A stretch of 64,000 bases of DNA from VFZN01 sp963709325. GTDB taxonomy: Bacteria > Acidobacteriota > Vicinamibacteria > Vicinamibacterales > UBA2999. The stretch spans positions 372,001-436,000 of the forward strand of contig CAVPVV010000001.1 of assembly GCA_963709325.1 (NCBI GenBank), read 5' to 3'. Of this stretch, positions 7,318-16,041 are shown in pieces (the stretch's first letter is position 1; each line of letters starts with the position of its first letter). Made by a program: the position numbers and the translations under genes. A model generated the notes under the pieces. That model saw nothing but the letters and a program-made list of their open reading frames with translations. It did not search any database and had not been told where the DNA came from.

Positions 7318-7364
7318 ACCCCGCGAACCCCGCGAACCCCGCGAACCGCGAGAACCTTGAGAAC

Positions 7365-7366
<2 letters not shown>
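7318..7366. repeat. degenerate word repeat (GCGAACCCC)
   Basis: Three near-perfect 9-nt units GCGAACCCC followed by degenerating units (GCGAACC, GCGAGAACC, TTGAGAACC) fill the gap between the convergent udk and TMEM175 genes. The TAG of the latter (7365-7367) is inside the array. The same word recurs at 61760-61812. Confidence 0.75.
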
Positions 7367-7933
<567 letters not shown>

Positions 7934-7937
<4 letters not shown>

Positions 7938-8605
7938 GCGCCAATCGTAACCGGTCGGTCCCACAGTCGCAGGCCGCCGCGGATTGCGGATCGGTTGTCG
8001 CCGATCCGGACTCCGGTCGGCAGCGCCGCGAGCTTCCTCGTCTGCCCTCCGCCGAGCACGACTTCGTCGGCCTGCAGTCCGGCCCGTAACAGCGCGATGA
8101 CCCTGTGGACGTGATGCGTCCATTTCCTTTTACCGAGCCGGGCGAGTCCGCGCGCGCCGACGTAGTCCTCGTAGCTGCGGCCGCGGCGATATGGCAGATG
8201 CGCCAGTTCGAGCGGAACCAGGACTCCTTCTTCGACCATTGCGGAACCGAGGCCTGTGCCGAGCCCGAGGAACAGCATGCGTCCGCCCGCATATGCGCCG
8301 AGCGCCTGCATCGCGGCGTCGTTGACGATCCGCACGGGTGCGCCGAACGCCTTCGCATAGTCGAAGCGCGTCCAGCCGCCACCCAGATTGCGCGGTTCAC
8401 GCGTCGGCTTGCCGCCTTTGACCGGACCCGGATAGCCGATCGACACCAGGTCGTAGTCCCAATCTTCGACGGCCTTCCGCACCTCTGCGGCCATCCGTGC
8501 GGCGGTCATGGCCGGTCCGGACGGGATCTTCAGCGGCTCTTTACGTCCGGCGGTGGCGACCTTGACGTTGGTGCCGCCGACGTCGATGACCAGGATGCGG
8601 CTCAT
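7934..8605 (-). CDS. ROK-family / polyphosphate-glucokinase-like kinase
   Basis: A 223-aa sugar-kinase fold protein. Motifs: phosphate-1 loop DVGGTNVKVATAG near the N terminus, SIGYPGPV, the catalytic-region VNDAAMQALGAY, and the phosphate-2 loop GLGTGLGSAMV. The size is close to PpgK enzymes, which phosphorylate glucose with polyphosphate or ATP. The zinc-binding cysteines of classical ROK proteins are not seen. The ATG at 8605 is chosen because GGAG lies 8 nt upstream. It is co-transcribed with the TMEM175 gene (4-nt overlap). The substrate is not certain from sequence. Confidence 0.8.
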
Positions 8606-8925
8606 TTGCATGACTCCAGTCACGAGCGTGTCTGCCTCCGCGCACGGTGTCCACAGCGGCGTGCGATTCCCTTGAATGGTCCAGGAAGCGAAGGCGATGC
8701 TGAACGATCGGCGCGCGTATCGATAGCTGCTGATCCAGAGACTACGCTAGTGAGAGGACGTGGTAGGCAGACCTCCACGCGGCGGATCCTGGTGAAGCAC
8801 CCTCGCACCTGCAAGCAATTGATTCAAAGCCGCTTGCATGCGCAGCCAGAAGACTTGCCCGGGGATTGGTGAGGGAAGTCCGGCGTGGTGCCCCGGTGAT
8901 GGCGCCCTCGAGAGCCGCCTTGAGG
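8606..8925. other. intergenic stretch without recognisable gene
   Basis: About 320 nt between the kinase gene and the 2TM gene. No frame has a start with a ribosome site and a familiar product. A minus-strand frame around 8755-8860 (FWLRMQAALNQLLAGARVL) could be decayed coding sequence but is too short to name. Confidence 0.4.
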
Positions 8926-9153
8926 TCAGCTTCGCGATCGGTTGGCGATGATCGCCGCGAGTGCCGCGAGGCCGCCGGCCAGTACGACCGCGCGGATTAC
9001 CCGGAACAGGTTGAGCACCCACGCGATGCCGATACCGAGGGCCGCCCACTGGACCCACCAGTGCCCAGGCGAGGTCATCAGGTTGATGACGAACAGAAAC
9101 ACCAGGATGACCGGGCCCATGAACAGGAATTTCACGGCGCGCAGGGTCCTCAC
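8926..9153 (-). CDS. 2TM-domain small membrane protein
   Basis: A 75-aa protein with two hydrophobic helices. The segment FLFVINLMTSPGHWWVQWAA closely follows the bacterial 2TM-domain pattern (helix ending in N-L-x-T-S-P-x-x-x-W, then a tryptophan-rich turn and second helix). The GTG at 9153 is supported by AGGAGGAG (9159-9166) about 5 nt away. A minus-strand TATGAT (9195-9200) could serve as its -10, leaving a leader of about 35 nt. Function of the family is unknown; in other proteins the domain follows histidine kinases or LytTR regulators. Confidence 0.75.
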   Translation of the reverse strand: MRTLRAVKFLFMGPVILVFLFVINLMTSPGHWWVQWAALGIGIAWVLNLFRVIRAVVLAGGLAALAAIIANRSRS

Positions 9154-9225
9154 GGCAGCTCCTCCTGAGGCGCGGGCAGGCCGGCCTCACCCCGATCATA
9201 CGAAGGCGCCTCCTGGAAGTTCAGT

Positions 9226-9231
9226 TACACT
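9226..9231 (+). promoter_or_regulatory. -10 box TACACT, 7 nt before the start codon
   Basis: TACACT ends 7 nt before the ATG at 9239, placing the expected transcription start at or next to the A of ATG: a leaderless arrangement. No clear -35. Confidence 0.5.
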
Positions 9232-9238
9232 CCGGCCC

Positions 9239-12223
9239 ATGTACATCGGGCTTTTCCGGCGCCATGCGGTGGTCCTTGCGGCCATTCTGGGCGCCTGGGC
9301 TCTCGCCCCTGGCGCCGGGCCGCGGGTGGCGGCGCAGTCGACCGGAACGTCGGATCCGGCGGTGTTCAAGGAACTGCACTGGAGGAACATCGGCCCGCAC
9401 CGGGCCAGCCGCACCAAGGCGCTCGACGGCGTCCCAGGCAAGCCGCACACCTTTTACATCGGCGTGGTGAACGGCGGCGTGTGGAAGACCAGTGACGCCG
9501 GCCGCACCTGGAACCCAATCTTCGACGATCAGCCCACCGGTTCCATTGGCGCGCTTGCAGTTGCACCTTCCGACCCGCGGGTTATTTACGTCGGTACCGG
9601 CGAGTCGCAGCAGCGGCCCGATCTGGCCACCGGCGACGGCATGTACAAGTCCACCGACGAAGGCCGCACGTGGACGCACCTTGGGCTCCGCGACTCGCAG
9701 CAGATCGCGCAGGTCGTCGTCGACCCGAAGAACGCAGACCGCCTCTTCGTTGCCGCACTTGGTCACCCCTACGGGCCGAACACCGAGCGAGGCATCTTCC
9801 GCTCGACCGACGGCGGCCGAAACTTCGAACGCGTGCTCTTCAAGGACGAGAACACCGGCGGCGTGGACGTCGTGCTCGATCCCGCAAATCCGCAGGTGGT
9901 GTATGCGGCGCTGTGGCAGGCCCGCCAGGGACCGTGGGAGAACGGCGACTTCCGTGGACCAGGCAGCGGCCTGTTCAAGTCCACCGACGGGGGCTCGACA
10001 TGGAAGCCGCTGACCAAAGGGCTTCCGACCTGGGACGCCAATCGGCTCGGCCGCATCGGCATCGGCATTGCCCCAAGCCGCCCGTCACGTCTCTTCCTCG
10101 TCGTCGAAGCGCGAAGCAAGTCCGGCATCTACCGCAGCGACGACTCGGGAGAGTCGTGGACGCTGGTCAACAGCGACGAACGCGTCGTGGCGCGGCCGTC
10201 CGATGCGACGGACATCCGCGTCCATCCGGCCAATCCCGACGTCGTGATCGTTCCCACCGTCGTCACGTGGAAGTCCACCGACGGCGGCCGGACGTTCACC
10301 GGCTTCCGCGGCGCGCCCGGCGGCGACGACTACCAGCGCGCGTGGTTCAACCCTGCCAACCCCGACATCATCGCGCTGACCTCGGACCAGGGCGCCATCA
10401 TCACCCTGAACGGCGGTGAGTCGTGGAGCAGCTGGTACAACCAGCCGACCGCAGCGTTCTATCACGTGAGCACGGACACGTCGTTCCCGTATCGCGTCTG
10501 CAGCGGCCAGCAGGAAAGCGGGTCGGTTTGCATCGCCAGCCGCGGAGACGCCGGGGCGATCACGTTCCGCGACTGGTCGCCGGTCGGCGTCGAGGAATAC
10601 GGCTACGTCGCGCCCGATCCGCTCGATCCCGACATCGTCTACGGCGGCAAGGTCTCGCGGTGGGATCGGCGCACCGGGCAGGTGCAGCAGGTCGGGCCCA
10701 AGCCGGTCCGCGACCCGAACTATCGGGTCGTCCGCACCATGCCGGTCCTGTTCTCGCCGGTGAACCCGCGAAAGCTGTTCTTCGCGTCGAATGTCGTCTG
10801 GCAAACCTTGACCGGCGGGCAGTCGTGGGAGCAGATCAGCCAGGACCTCACGCGCGCGACATGGGAGACTCCCGCCAGCGTCGGCGTCTACGCGTCGCAG
10901 CCGGAAGCGAAGCCGACGCAGCGCGGCGTCGTCTACACCGTCGCGCCGTCCTACGTGGACGAGCAGACGATCTGGGCTGGTACCGACGACGGATTGATTC
11001 ACGTCACGCGCGACGGCGGACGGACCTGGACGAACGTGACGCCGCCCGAGCTCAAGCCGTGGATGAAGGTGTCGATCATCGACGCGTCGCACTTCGACGC
11101 CACCACCGCCTACGCGGCGATCAACACGCTCCGTCTCGACGACCTTCGTCCCCACATCTACCGGACCACGGATGGCGGGAAGACGTGGACACACATCACG
11201 AGCGGCATCCCTGACGGCGGCATCATCAACGTCGTACGCGAGGACGCGAAGCGGCGCGGCTTGCTGCTTGCCGGCTCTGAGCAGGCCGTTTACGTCTCGT
11301 TCGACAACGGCGCGCGGTGGCAGTCGCTGCGGATCAACATGCCGGCCACCTCGATTCGCGACCTCGTCATCAAGGATGACGACCTGGTCGTCGGCACCCA
11401 CGGCCGCAGCTTCTGGATTCTGGATGACATCACGCCGTTGCGCCAGTGGACCGACGCGCCGCTCACCGCGGGACCGCACCTGTTTGCGCCGCAACAGGCG
11501 ACGCGGGTCCGCTGGAACATGAACACCGACACCCCGCTGCCGCCGGACGAGCCGGCCGGCCAGAATCCACCCGATGGCGCGATCCTGAACTATTGGCTGG
11601 CCGCCGATGCGAAGAGCGTGACGCTCGAGATCGCTGACGACGCAGGCGCGGTGATCCGCCGCTACACGAGCGAGGATCCACCGGAGCCGCCGGTGGAGGG
11701 CCGCAACATCCCGGACTACTGGATTCGGCCGCACCAGCCGCTGCTCAAGACGCGCGGGCTGCATCGCTTCGTCTGGGATCTGCACCACGAGCGGCCCGCG
11801 GTCACGTCGTTCAGCTACCCGATCGCGGCGATTCGCGGCGACACCGCTCGCGTACCGAACGGTTCGTGGGTATCGCCCGGACGTTTCACGGTGCGGCTCA
11901 GCGTCGATGGCCAGCCGCACACCGCGCCGCTCGAGGTCCGCATGGATCCGCGCGTCAAGGCGAGCGCGGCCGACATCCGCCAGCAATACACGCTGTCGCG
12001 CCGGCTCGATGCCGCGCTCCGGCGGGTCGCGCCCGAGCTGGCCGCGGCGCGGTCGCGCGGCGAAGCCGGAGCGACGCGTGCCCAGGAGCTGCAGCGGCTG
12101 TCGGGAACGTTGACGCAACTGTTCGGAGTGATCGAGGGCGCCGACGTCGCGCCGACGTCGCAGGCCGTCGCCGCCGTGGAAGACGTGCTGGTCGCGGTCG
12201 ACCGCGCGCTTGGCGTACGCTGA
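9239..12223 (+). CDS. secreted BNR / sortilin-like beta-propeller protein
   Basis: A 994-aa exported protein. A signal peptide (RRHAVVLAAILGAWALAPG, ending near AAQS) is followed by two seven-bladed-propeller-like regions containing repeated Asp-box motifs: KTSDAGRTW, KSTDEGRTW, RSTDGGRNF, KSTDGGSTW, RSDDSGESW, KSTDGGRTF, VTRDGGRTW and RTTDGGKTW. This is the architecture of the sortilin/VPS10-type 'glycosyl hydrolase' proteins common in Acidobacteriota and Bacteroidota. The C-terminal 300 residues hold a beta-sandwich-like region (ARFTVRLSVDGQ type). Enzymatic activity is unproven for the group. The frame continues upstream of 9239, but signal peptide and -10 box both favour this ATG. Probably co-transcribed with the beta-lactamase-like gene. 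Confidence 0.85.
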   Translation: MYIGLFRRHAVVLAAILGAWALAPGAGPRVAAQSTGTSDPAVFKELHWRNIGPHRASRTKALDGVPGKPHTFYIGVVNGGVWKTSDAGRTWNPIFDDQPTGSIGALAVAPSDPRVIYVGTGESQQRPDLATGDGMYKSTDEGRTWTHLGLRDSQQIAQVVVDPKNADRLFVAALGHPYGPNTERGIFRSTDGGRNFERVLFKDENTGGVDVVLDPANPQVVYAALWQARQGPWENGDFRGPGSGLFKSTDGGSTWKPLTKGLPTWDANRLGRIGIGIAPSRPSRLFLVVEARSKSGIYRSDDSGESWTLVNSDERVVARPSDATDIRVHPANPDVVIVPTVVTWKSTDGGRTFTGFRGAPGGDDYQRAWFNPANPDIIALTSDQGAIITLNGGESWSSWYNQPTAAFYHVSTDTSFPYRVCSGQQESGSVCIASRGDAGAITFRDWSPVGVEEYGYVAPDPLDPDIVYGGKVSRWDRRTGQVQQVGPKPVRDPNYRVVRTMPVLFSPVNPRKLFFASNVVWQTLTGGQSWEQISQDLTRATWETPASVGVYASQPEAKPTQRGVVYTVAPSYVDEQTIWAGTDDGLIHVTRDGGRTWTNVTPPELKPWMKVSIIDASHFDATTAYAAINTLRLDDLRPHIYRTTDGGKTWTHITSGIPDGGIINVVREDAKRRGLLLAGSEQAVYVSFDNGARWQSLRINMPATSIRDLVIKDDDLVVGTHGRSFWILDDITPLRQWTDAPLTAGPHLFAPQQATRVRWNMNTDTPLPPDEPAGQNPPDGAILNYWLAADAKSVTLEIADDAGAVIRRYTSEDPPEPPVEGRNIPDYWIRPHQPLLKTRGLHRFVWDLHHERPAVTSFSYPIAAIRGDTARVPNGSWVSPGRFTVRLSVDGQPHTAPLEVRMDPRVKASAADIRQQYTLSRRLDAALRRVAPELAAARSRGEAGATRAQELQRLSGTLTQLFGVIEGADVAPTSQAVAAVEDVLVAVDRALGVR

Positions 12224-12234
12224 GGGAGATGCCC

Positions 12235-13848
12235 ATGCCGGTGTTTTCGTTGATCGTCACGGCGCTGCTGCAGGCCGCGCCCGCCGCTTCGCCCTCCATC
12301 GACCCGATCCTCGCGGAGTGGACCAGCGCCACGCCTGGATGTGCGGTCGGCGTCGAGGTCGACGGCCGTACGGTGCTCGAGAAGGGCTTCGGCATGGCCG
12401 ACCTCGAGCGCGGCGTGCCGAACCGCGGCGACACCATTTTCGAAGCGGGCTCGGTGTCGAAGCAGTTCACGGCGGCCGCGGTGCTGCTGCTGGCCCGCGA
12501 CGGCAAGCTTTCGCTCGACGATCAGGTCCGGAAGTACGTGCCCGAGCTGCCCGACTACGGTACGCCGCTCACGATCCGCCACATGCTCACGCACACCAGC
12601 GGGCTTCGCGACTGGGGAAGCGTGGAGGGGATTGCCGGGTGGCCCCGCACGTCCCGCGAGTACACGCACGCGCACGTGATCGAGATCCTGTCGCGCCAGC
12701 AGTCGCTCAACTTCACGCCCGGTACGCGATGGTCGTACAGCAACTCCGGCTTCAACCTCGCCGCGATCATCGTGTCGCGAGTCAGCGGCATGAGCTTCGC
12801 GGAGTTCACGAGGCAGCGGATCTTCCAGCCGCTCGGGATGACCCACACGTCGTGGCGCGACGACCACACACGTATCGTGCCCGGCCGGGCGCTCGCCTAC
12901 CAGAAGGAAATCGACGGCTATCACACCGAGATGCCCTTCGAGAACGTCTACGGCAACGGCGGGCTGTTGACCACGGTCGGCGATCTCCTGATCTGGACGC
13001 GGAACTTCCGCAACCCGGTCGTCGGTGACGCTGCCTTCGTCAAGGAACAGACCACGCCGGGACGCTTCACCGACGGGCAGGCGCACGATTACGGCATGGG
13101 GGTGTGGGTGGGGGAGTATCGCGGGCTTCGCGAGGTGCGGCACAGCGGTTCGACGGCCGGTTATCGCGCCTACCTCACGACGTTCCCCGAGGCCAGGTCC
13201 GGCGTTGCCGTGCTCTGTAACGGCGCCGACGCCAATGCCGACTCGGTCGCGTACAAGGTCGCAGACCAGCTGTTCGCCGCGAAGTTGCAAGCCTCCCCTG
13301 AGCGGAAAAGCGCCTATGTCCTGACGGATGCGGAAACCAATGCGCTGCTCGGGCTGTACCGGGATGTCGCCACCGGAGTGCCGTCGCGCATCGTCAAGAG
13401 CGGCGATCGGGTGCGCGTGGAGCGCGGGCCAGTTCTCTTTGCCGAATCGGGATCGCGGCTTCGCGGCGGCAGCGGCCAGGAGTGGGTCTTCGCGGAGGGC
13501 GGCCGGGTCACCGTCACCGACGCATTCGGCCGTGTCAACACGCTCGAACGTGTGAATCCCTGGACGCCCACCGCTGGAGCACTTGCCGCCTTTGCAGGTG
13601 AGTACGCCAGCAGCGAGGCCGAGACCTCGTTCACCGCGGCTGTCGTCGATGGCAAGCTCGTGCTCCGCCAGCGGCCGGACCGGGTGATTGCGCTCACGCC
13701 CCTCTACGAAAACGCCTTCAGCAGCGCACTGGGGACGGTGCGCTTCGTGCGCGACACCGGCAAGGCGACGGCGATGACCGTGACGCAAGACAGGGTGTGG
13801 CTCCTCCGCTTCGTGCGTCGCGTGTCCGATGTGAGAAGTGAGAAGTAA
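12235..13848 (+). CDS. serine beta-lactamase-family hydrolase (class C/DD-peptidase type), exported
   Basis: A 537-aa serine hydrolase. It has a short signal peptide (MPVFSLIVTALLQAAPA), the catalytic SVSK (S73-x-x-K76), the YSN motif (WSYSNSGF) and HSGSTAG in place of KTG. These are the three motifs of AmpC, DD-peptidases and related esterases. About 170 C-terminal residues form a beta-rich extension with two FAGEY/LLGLY-type modules (DUF3471-like). The ATG at 12235 is preferred over 12229 because GGGAG lies 6 nt before it; it follows the BNR gene by 11 nt. True resistance function is unlikely; peptidase or esterase more so. The last residues, VSDVRSEK, are encoded by the flanking repeat. 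Confidence 0.88.
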   Translation: MPVFSLIVTALLQAAPAASPSIDPILAEWTSATPGCAVGVEVDGRTVLEKGFGMADLERGVPNRGDTIFEAGSVSKQFTAAAVLLLARDGKLSLDDQVRKYVPELPDYGTPLTIRHMLTHTSGLRDWGSVEGIAGWPRTSREYTHAHVIEILSRQQSLNFTPGTRWSYSNSGFNLAAIIVSRVSGMSFAEFTRQRIFQPLGMTHTSWRDDHTRIVPGRALAYQKEIDGYHTEMPFENVYGNGGLLTTVGDLLIWTRNFRNPVVGDAAFVKEQTTPGRFTDGQAHDYGMGVWVGEYRGLREVRHSGSTAGYRAYLTTFPEARSGVAVLCNGADANADSVAYKVADQLFAAKLQASPERKSAYVLTDAETNALLGLYRDVATGVPSRIVKSGDRVRVERGPVLFAESGSRLRGGSGQEWVFAEGGRVTVTDAFGRVNTLERVNPWTPTAGALAAFAGEYASSEAETSFTAAVVDGKLVLRQRPDRVIALTPLYENAFSSALGTVRFVRDTGKATAMTVTQDRVWLLRFVRRVSDVRSEK

Positions 13849-13907
13849 GAGGTGAGCAGCCAGAGCTTCCTTCTGACCTGTCACTTCTCACCTCTCACCT
13901 CACATTT
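13829..13907. repeat. degenerate word repeat (GTGAGAAGT) with inverted copy
   Basis: GTGAGAAGTGA (13831-13841) is followed by AGAAGTAAGAGGTGAG. The exact complement TCACTTCTCAC lies at 13881-13891 with further CTCACCT units. The beta-lactamase-like gene stops inside the first arm. Hairpin potential at the 3' end of the operon. Confidence 0.7.
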
Positions 13908-14262
13908 CTTTTCCCGCGGACCCTGCCGGCGGCCTGGACAGGTCTCGCCGGCTGGTCGTTCGCCACCGTGCCCCCCGGCGAGTGGCGATCACCAGGCTGA
14001 CCGTTCCCTGTGCGGGAACGTCGGCGTTCGACCCGGCCGACCGCAGCGACAGGATCCGCGAGCCGTGCTCGTGCCTCCTCCAGCGCGAGCAGAGCCCGAT
14101 TATCGAACAGGATGTTCGTTATGACGCGCGAGTTGCACGAAAATTCTGGGAGCGAATCATGCGCCGCGCTGATGGCCGGCGTCGGCGATTCGCTCACGTG
14201 ACGTATCCCCGAGAAATTCGCGGAAAGCCCGGGGGCGCACAGTCGCGCTTGAACGCGCGGTC
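13908..14262. other. intergenic stretch without recognisable gene
   Basis: Both strands carry only short frames with no familiar product or ribosome site. The composition is slightly less GC-rich than neighbours from 14090 on. It may contain old coding debris; I can name nothing in it. Confidence 0.4.
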
Positions 14263-14268
14263 TATACT
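14263..14268 (+). promoter_or_regulatory. -10 box TATACT, 6 nt before the start codon
   Basis: TATACT followed by GCCGGT and the GTG at 14275; transcription would begin on the start codon. The nearby TTGAAC (14249-14254) is only 8 nt away and cannot be its -35. Confidence 0.5.
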
Positions 14269-14274
14269 GCCGGT

Positions 14275-16038
14275 GTGAGCCTCTCCCGCGGCGTCAAATT
14301 CGTAATCGGCGTCCTCGTCACGGCGACGATCGTGTCCCTTGGCGCAATGACGTTGATGTACGTGGCCGTAGGTCGCAGCCCCGCCATCGCGTCGTCGTCC
14401 ACGCTCGTGCTACGGCCCGCCGGCGATATTCCCGAGCTCGCTCCCGACTTCGTTCTCCCGCTTCGGGATGGCCAACTGCTCACGGTGCGCGGATACGTTG
14501 ACGTGATCAGGAAGGCTAAGCTCGACCGTCGCGTGGCCAGCCTGTTGATCAAGCCCGGCGGTTTCGAGTCGCCGTTCTGGGCCAAGCTTCAGGAGATCCG
14601 CGAAGCCCTGATCGACTTTCGACAGAGCGGCAAGCCGGTCTACGCGTTTCTGGAATATGGCGGCGACAAGGAGTACTTTCTCGCCTCCGCCGCCGACAAG
14701 GTCTTCCTCCTTCCCACCTCGACGCTCGATCTGACCGGAATCGCCAGCTACGAAATGTTCCTGCGCGGCACGTTCGACTGGGTCGGCACCTATCCGGACT
14801 TTCTCCACGTTGGCGACTTCAAGACCGCGATCAACGCCTACACGCAGAAGACGTTCACGCCCGCACACCGCGAGATGAGCGAATCGCTCAACCGCGATAC
14901 CTTCGAGCAGCTCGTTCGCGCGATCGCCGACGGACGTCAGAAGCCGGAGGCGGAAGTCCGGGCGCTTATCGATCACGGCCCGTTTCAGCCCGAGGCAGCC
15001 GTCGAAGCGGGGCTCGTGGACGATCTCGCGTACGAAGACGAACTCGACGACGTCGCCGATCTCTCTCTGGACACCGAAGTTCAGGTCTCCGACTACGCGC
15101 GGGTGACGTGGGATGCTCTTGGGATCGCCCGTCGATCGCGGATCGCGGTGGTCAACGCCGTCGGGACCATGGTGAGCGGTGAGAGCGGCTTCGATCCGGT
15201 GAACGGCCCCGTGCTCGGCTCTGACACCATCACCAAGCAAATCCGCGAGGCCCGCGACAGCGGCGCCAAGGCGATGATCGTCCGCATCGACAGCCCCGGG
15301 GGCTCGTCGGTGGCCTCCGATGTGATCTGGCGGGAGCTGACGATCACCAAGGACAAGGGCCTGCCGGTGATCATCTCGATGTCGGACCTTGCCGCTTCAG
15401 GCGGCTACTACATGGCCGCGGCCGGTGATGTGCTGGTCGCGCAGCCCGGCACGCTCACCGGTTCGATTGGCGTTTATACGGGTAAGTTCGTCACCGCCGG
15501 CACGCTCGACAAGGTCGGCGCGAACATCGAAGGCGTCAGCAACGGGAAGTTCGCTCAGATGTACTCGCCGGATCGCCCGTTCACCGCCGACGAGCGCGCC
15601 AAGGTGCTGGAGTCGATGCAGGCCACTTACGACCAGTTTGTCGAGCGGGTTGCGGAATCGCGGCAGATGACGCCGGAAAAGGTGGACGCGATCGGGCAGG
15701 GACGGGTCTGGACGGGGCGGCAGGCGCGCGATAACGGCCTGGTCGATCAGCTGGGCGGGCTCATGACTGCGATCGCCGCCGCCAAGCAGCGAGCGAAGAT
15801 CCCGGCCGACGAGGAGGTGCAGCTCGATGTGTATCCCCGGCCGCGCAGCTTCTGGTCCGTCGTGAGCGAGCAGTTCCAGTCCCCGGTCGAACGGGTGCGG
15901 TCTCGCGCTGCTGCCGAGGCGCTCGTGTCGCTGCTCGGGCCGCGCGATCGCCAGGCGCTCGCTGCCATGCTCGCTCCCTCGCGCCTGTTCCGCGCCGGCG
16001 AGCTGCTCGCGCACATGCCGTACGTCTTCGTTCGCTGA
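14275..16038 (+). CDS. sppA: signal peptide peptidase SppA, long (67K) type
   Basis: A 587-aa membrane-bound serine protease that degrades cleaved signal peptides and other membrane peptides. There is one N-terminal transmembrane helix (FVIGVLVTATIVSLGAMTLMYV). The N-terminal S49 repeat contains the general-base lysine region GGDKEYFLASAADKV. The C-terminal S49 repeat contains the nucleophile region MSDLAASGGYYMAAAGD. This split Ser/Lys arrangement and length match E. coli SppA. The GTG at 14275 has no ribosome site but a -10 box 6 nt away. It is followed after 3 nt by a membrane protein gene. Confidence 0.93.
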   Translation: MSLSRGVKFVIGVLVTATIVSLGAMTLMYVAVGRSPAIASSSTLVLRPAGDIPELAPDFVLPLRDGQLLTVRGYVDVIRKAKLDRRVASLLIKPGGFESPFWAKLQEIREALIDFRQSGKPVYAFLEYGGDKEYFLASAADKVFLLPTSTLDLTGIASYEMFLRGTFDWVGTYPDFLHVGDFKTAINAYTQKTFTPAHREMSESLNRDTFEQLVRAIADGRQKPEAEVRALIDHGPFQPEAAVEAGLVDDLAYEDELDDVADLSLDTEVQVSDYARVTWDALGIARRSRIAVVNAVGTMVSGESGFDPVNGPVLGSDTITKQIREARDSGAKAMIVRIDSPGGSSVASDVIWRELTITKDKGLPVIISMSDLAASGGYYMAAAGDVLVAQPGTLTGSIGVYTGKFVTAGTLDKVGANIEGVSNGKFAQMYSPDRPFTADERAKVLESMQATYDQFVERVAESRQMTPEKVDAIGQGRVWTGRQARDNGLVDQLGGLMTAIAAAKQRAKIPADEEVQLDVYPRPRSFWSVVSEQFQSPVERVRSRAAAEALVSLLGPRDRQALAAMLAPSRLFRAGELLAHMPYVFVR

Positions 16039-16041
16039 CGA

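Noticed and set aside
8755..8860. Minus-strand peptide FWLRMQAALNQLLAGARVL as a transposase remnant
   Set aside because: Too short and without a matching motif; no terminal repeats or flanking duplication are visible.
8942..9238. Upstream extension of the BNR protein frame
   Set aside because: It is antisense to the 2TM gene; the signal peptide and -10 box place the start at 9239.
13895..14197. A 100-codon minus-strand frame in the gap before sppA
   Set aside because: No ribosome site, no familiar motif and low-complexity basic C terminus; probably chance in GC-rich DNA.
14249..14254. TTGAAC as a -35 for sppA
   Set aside because: Only 8 nt separate it from TATACT; sigma-70 spacing is 16-18 nt.
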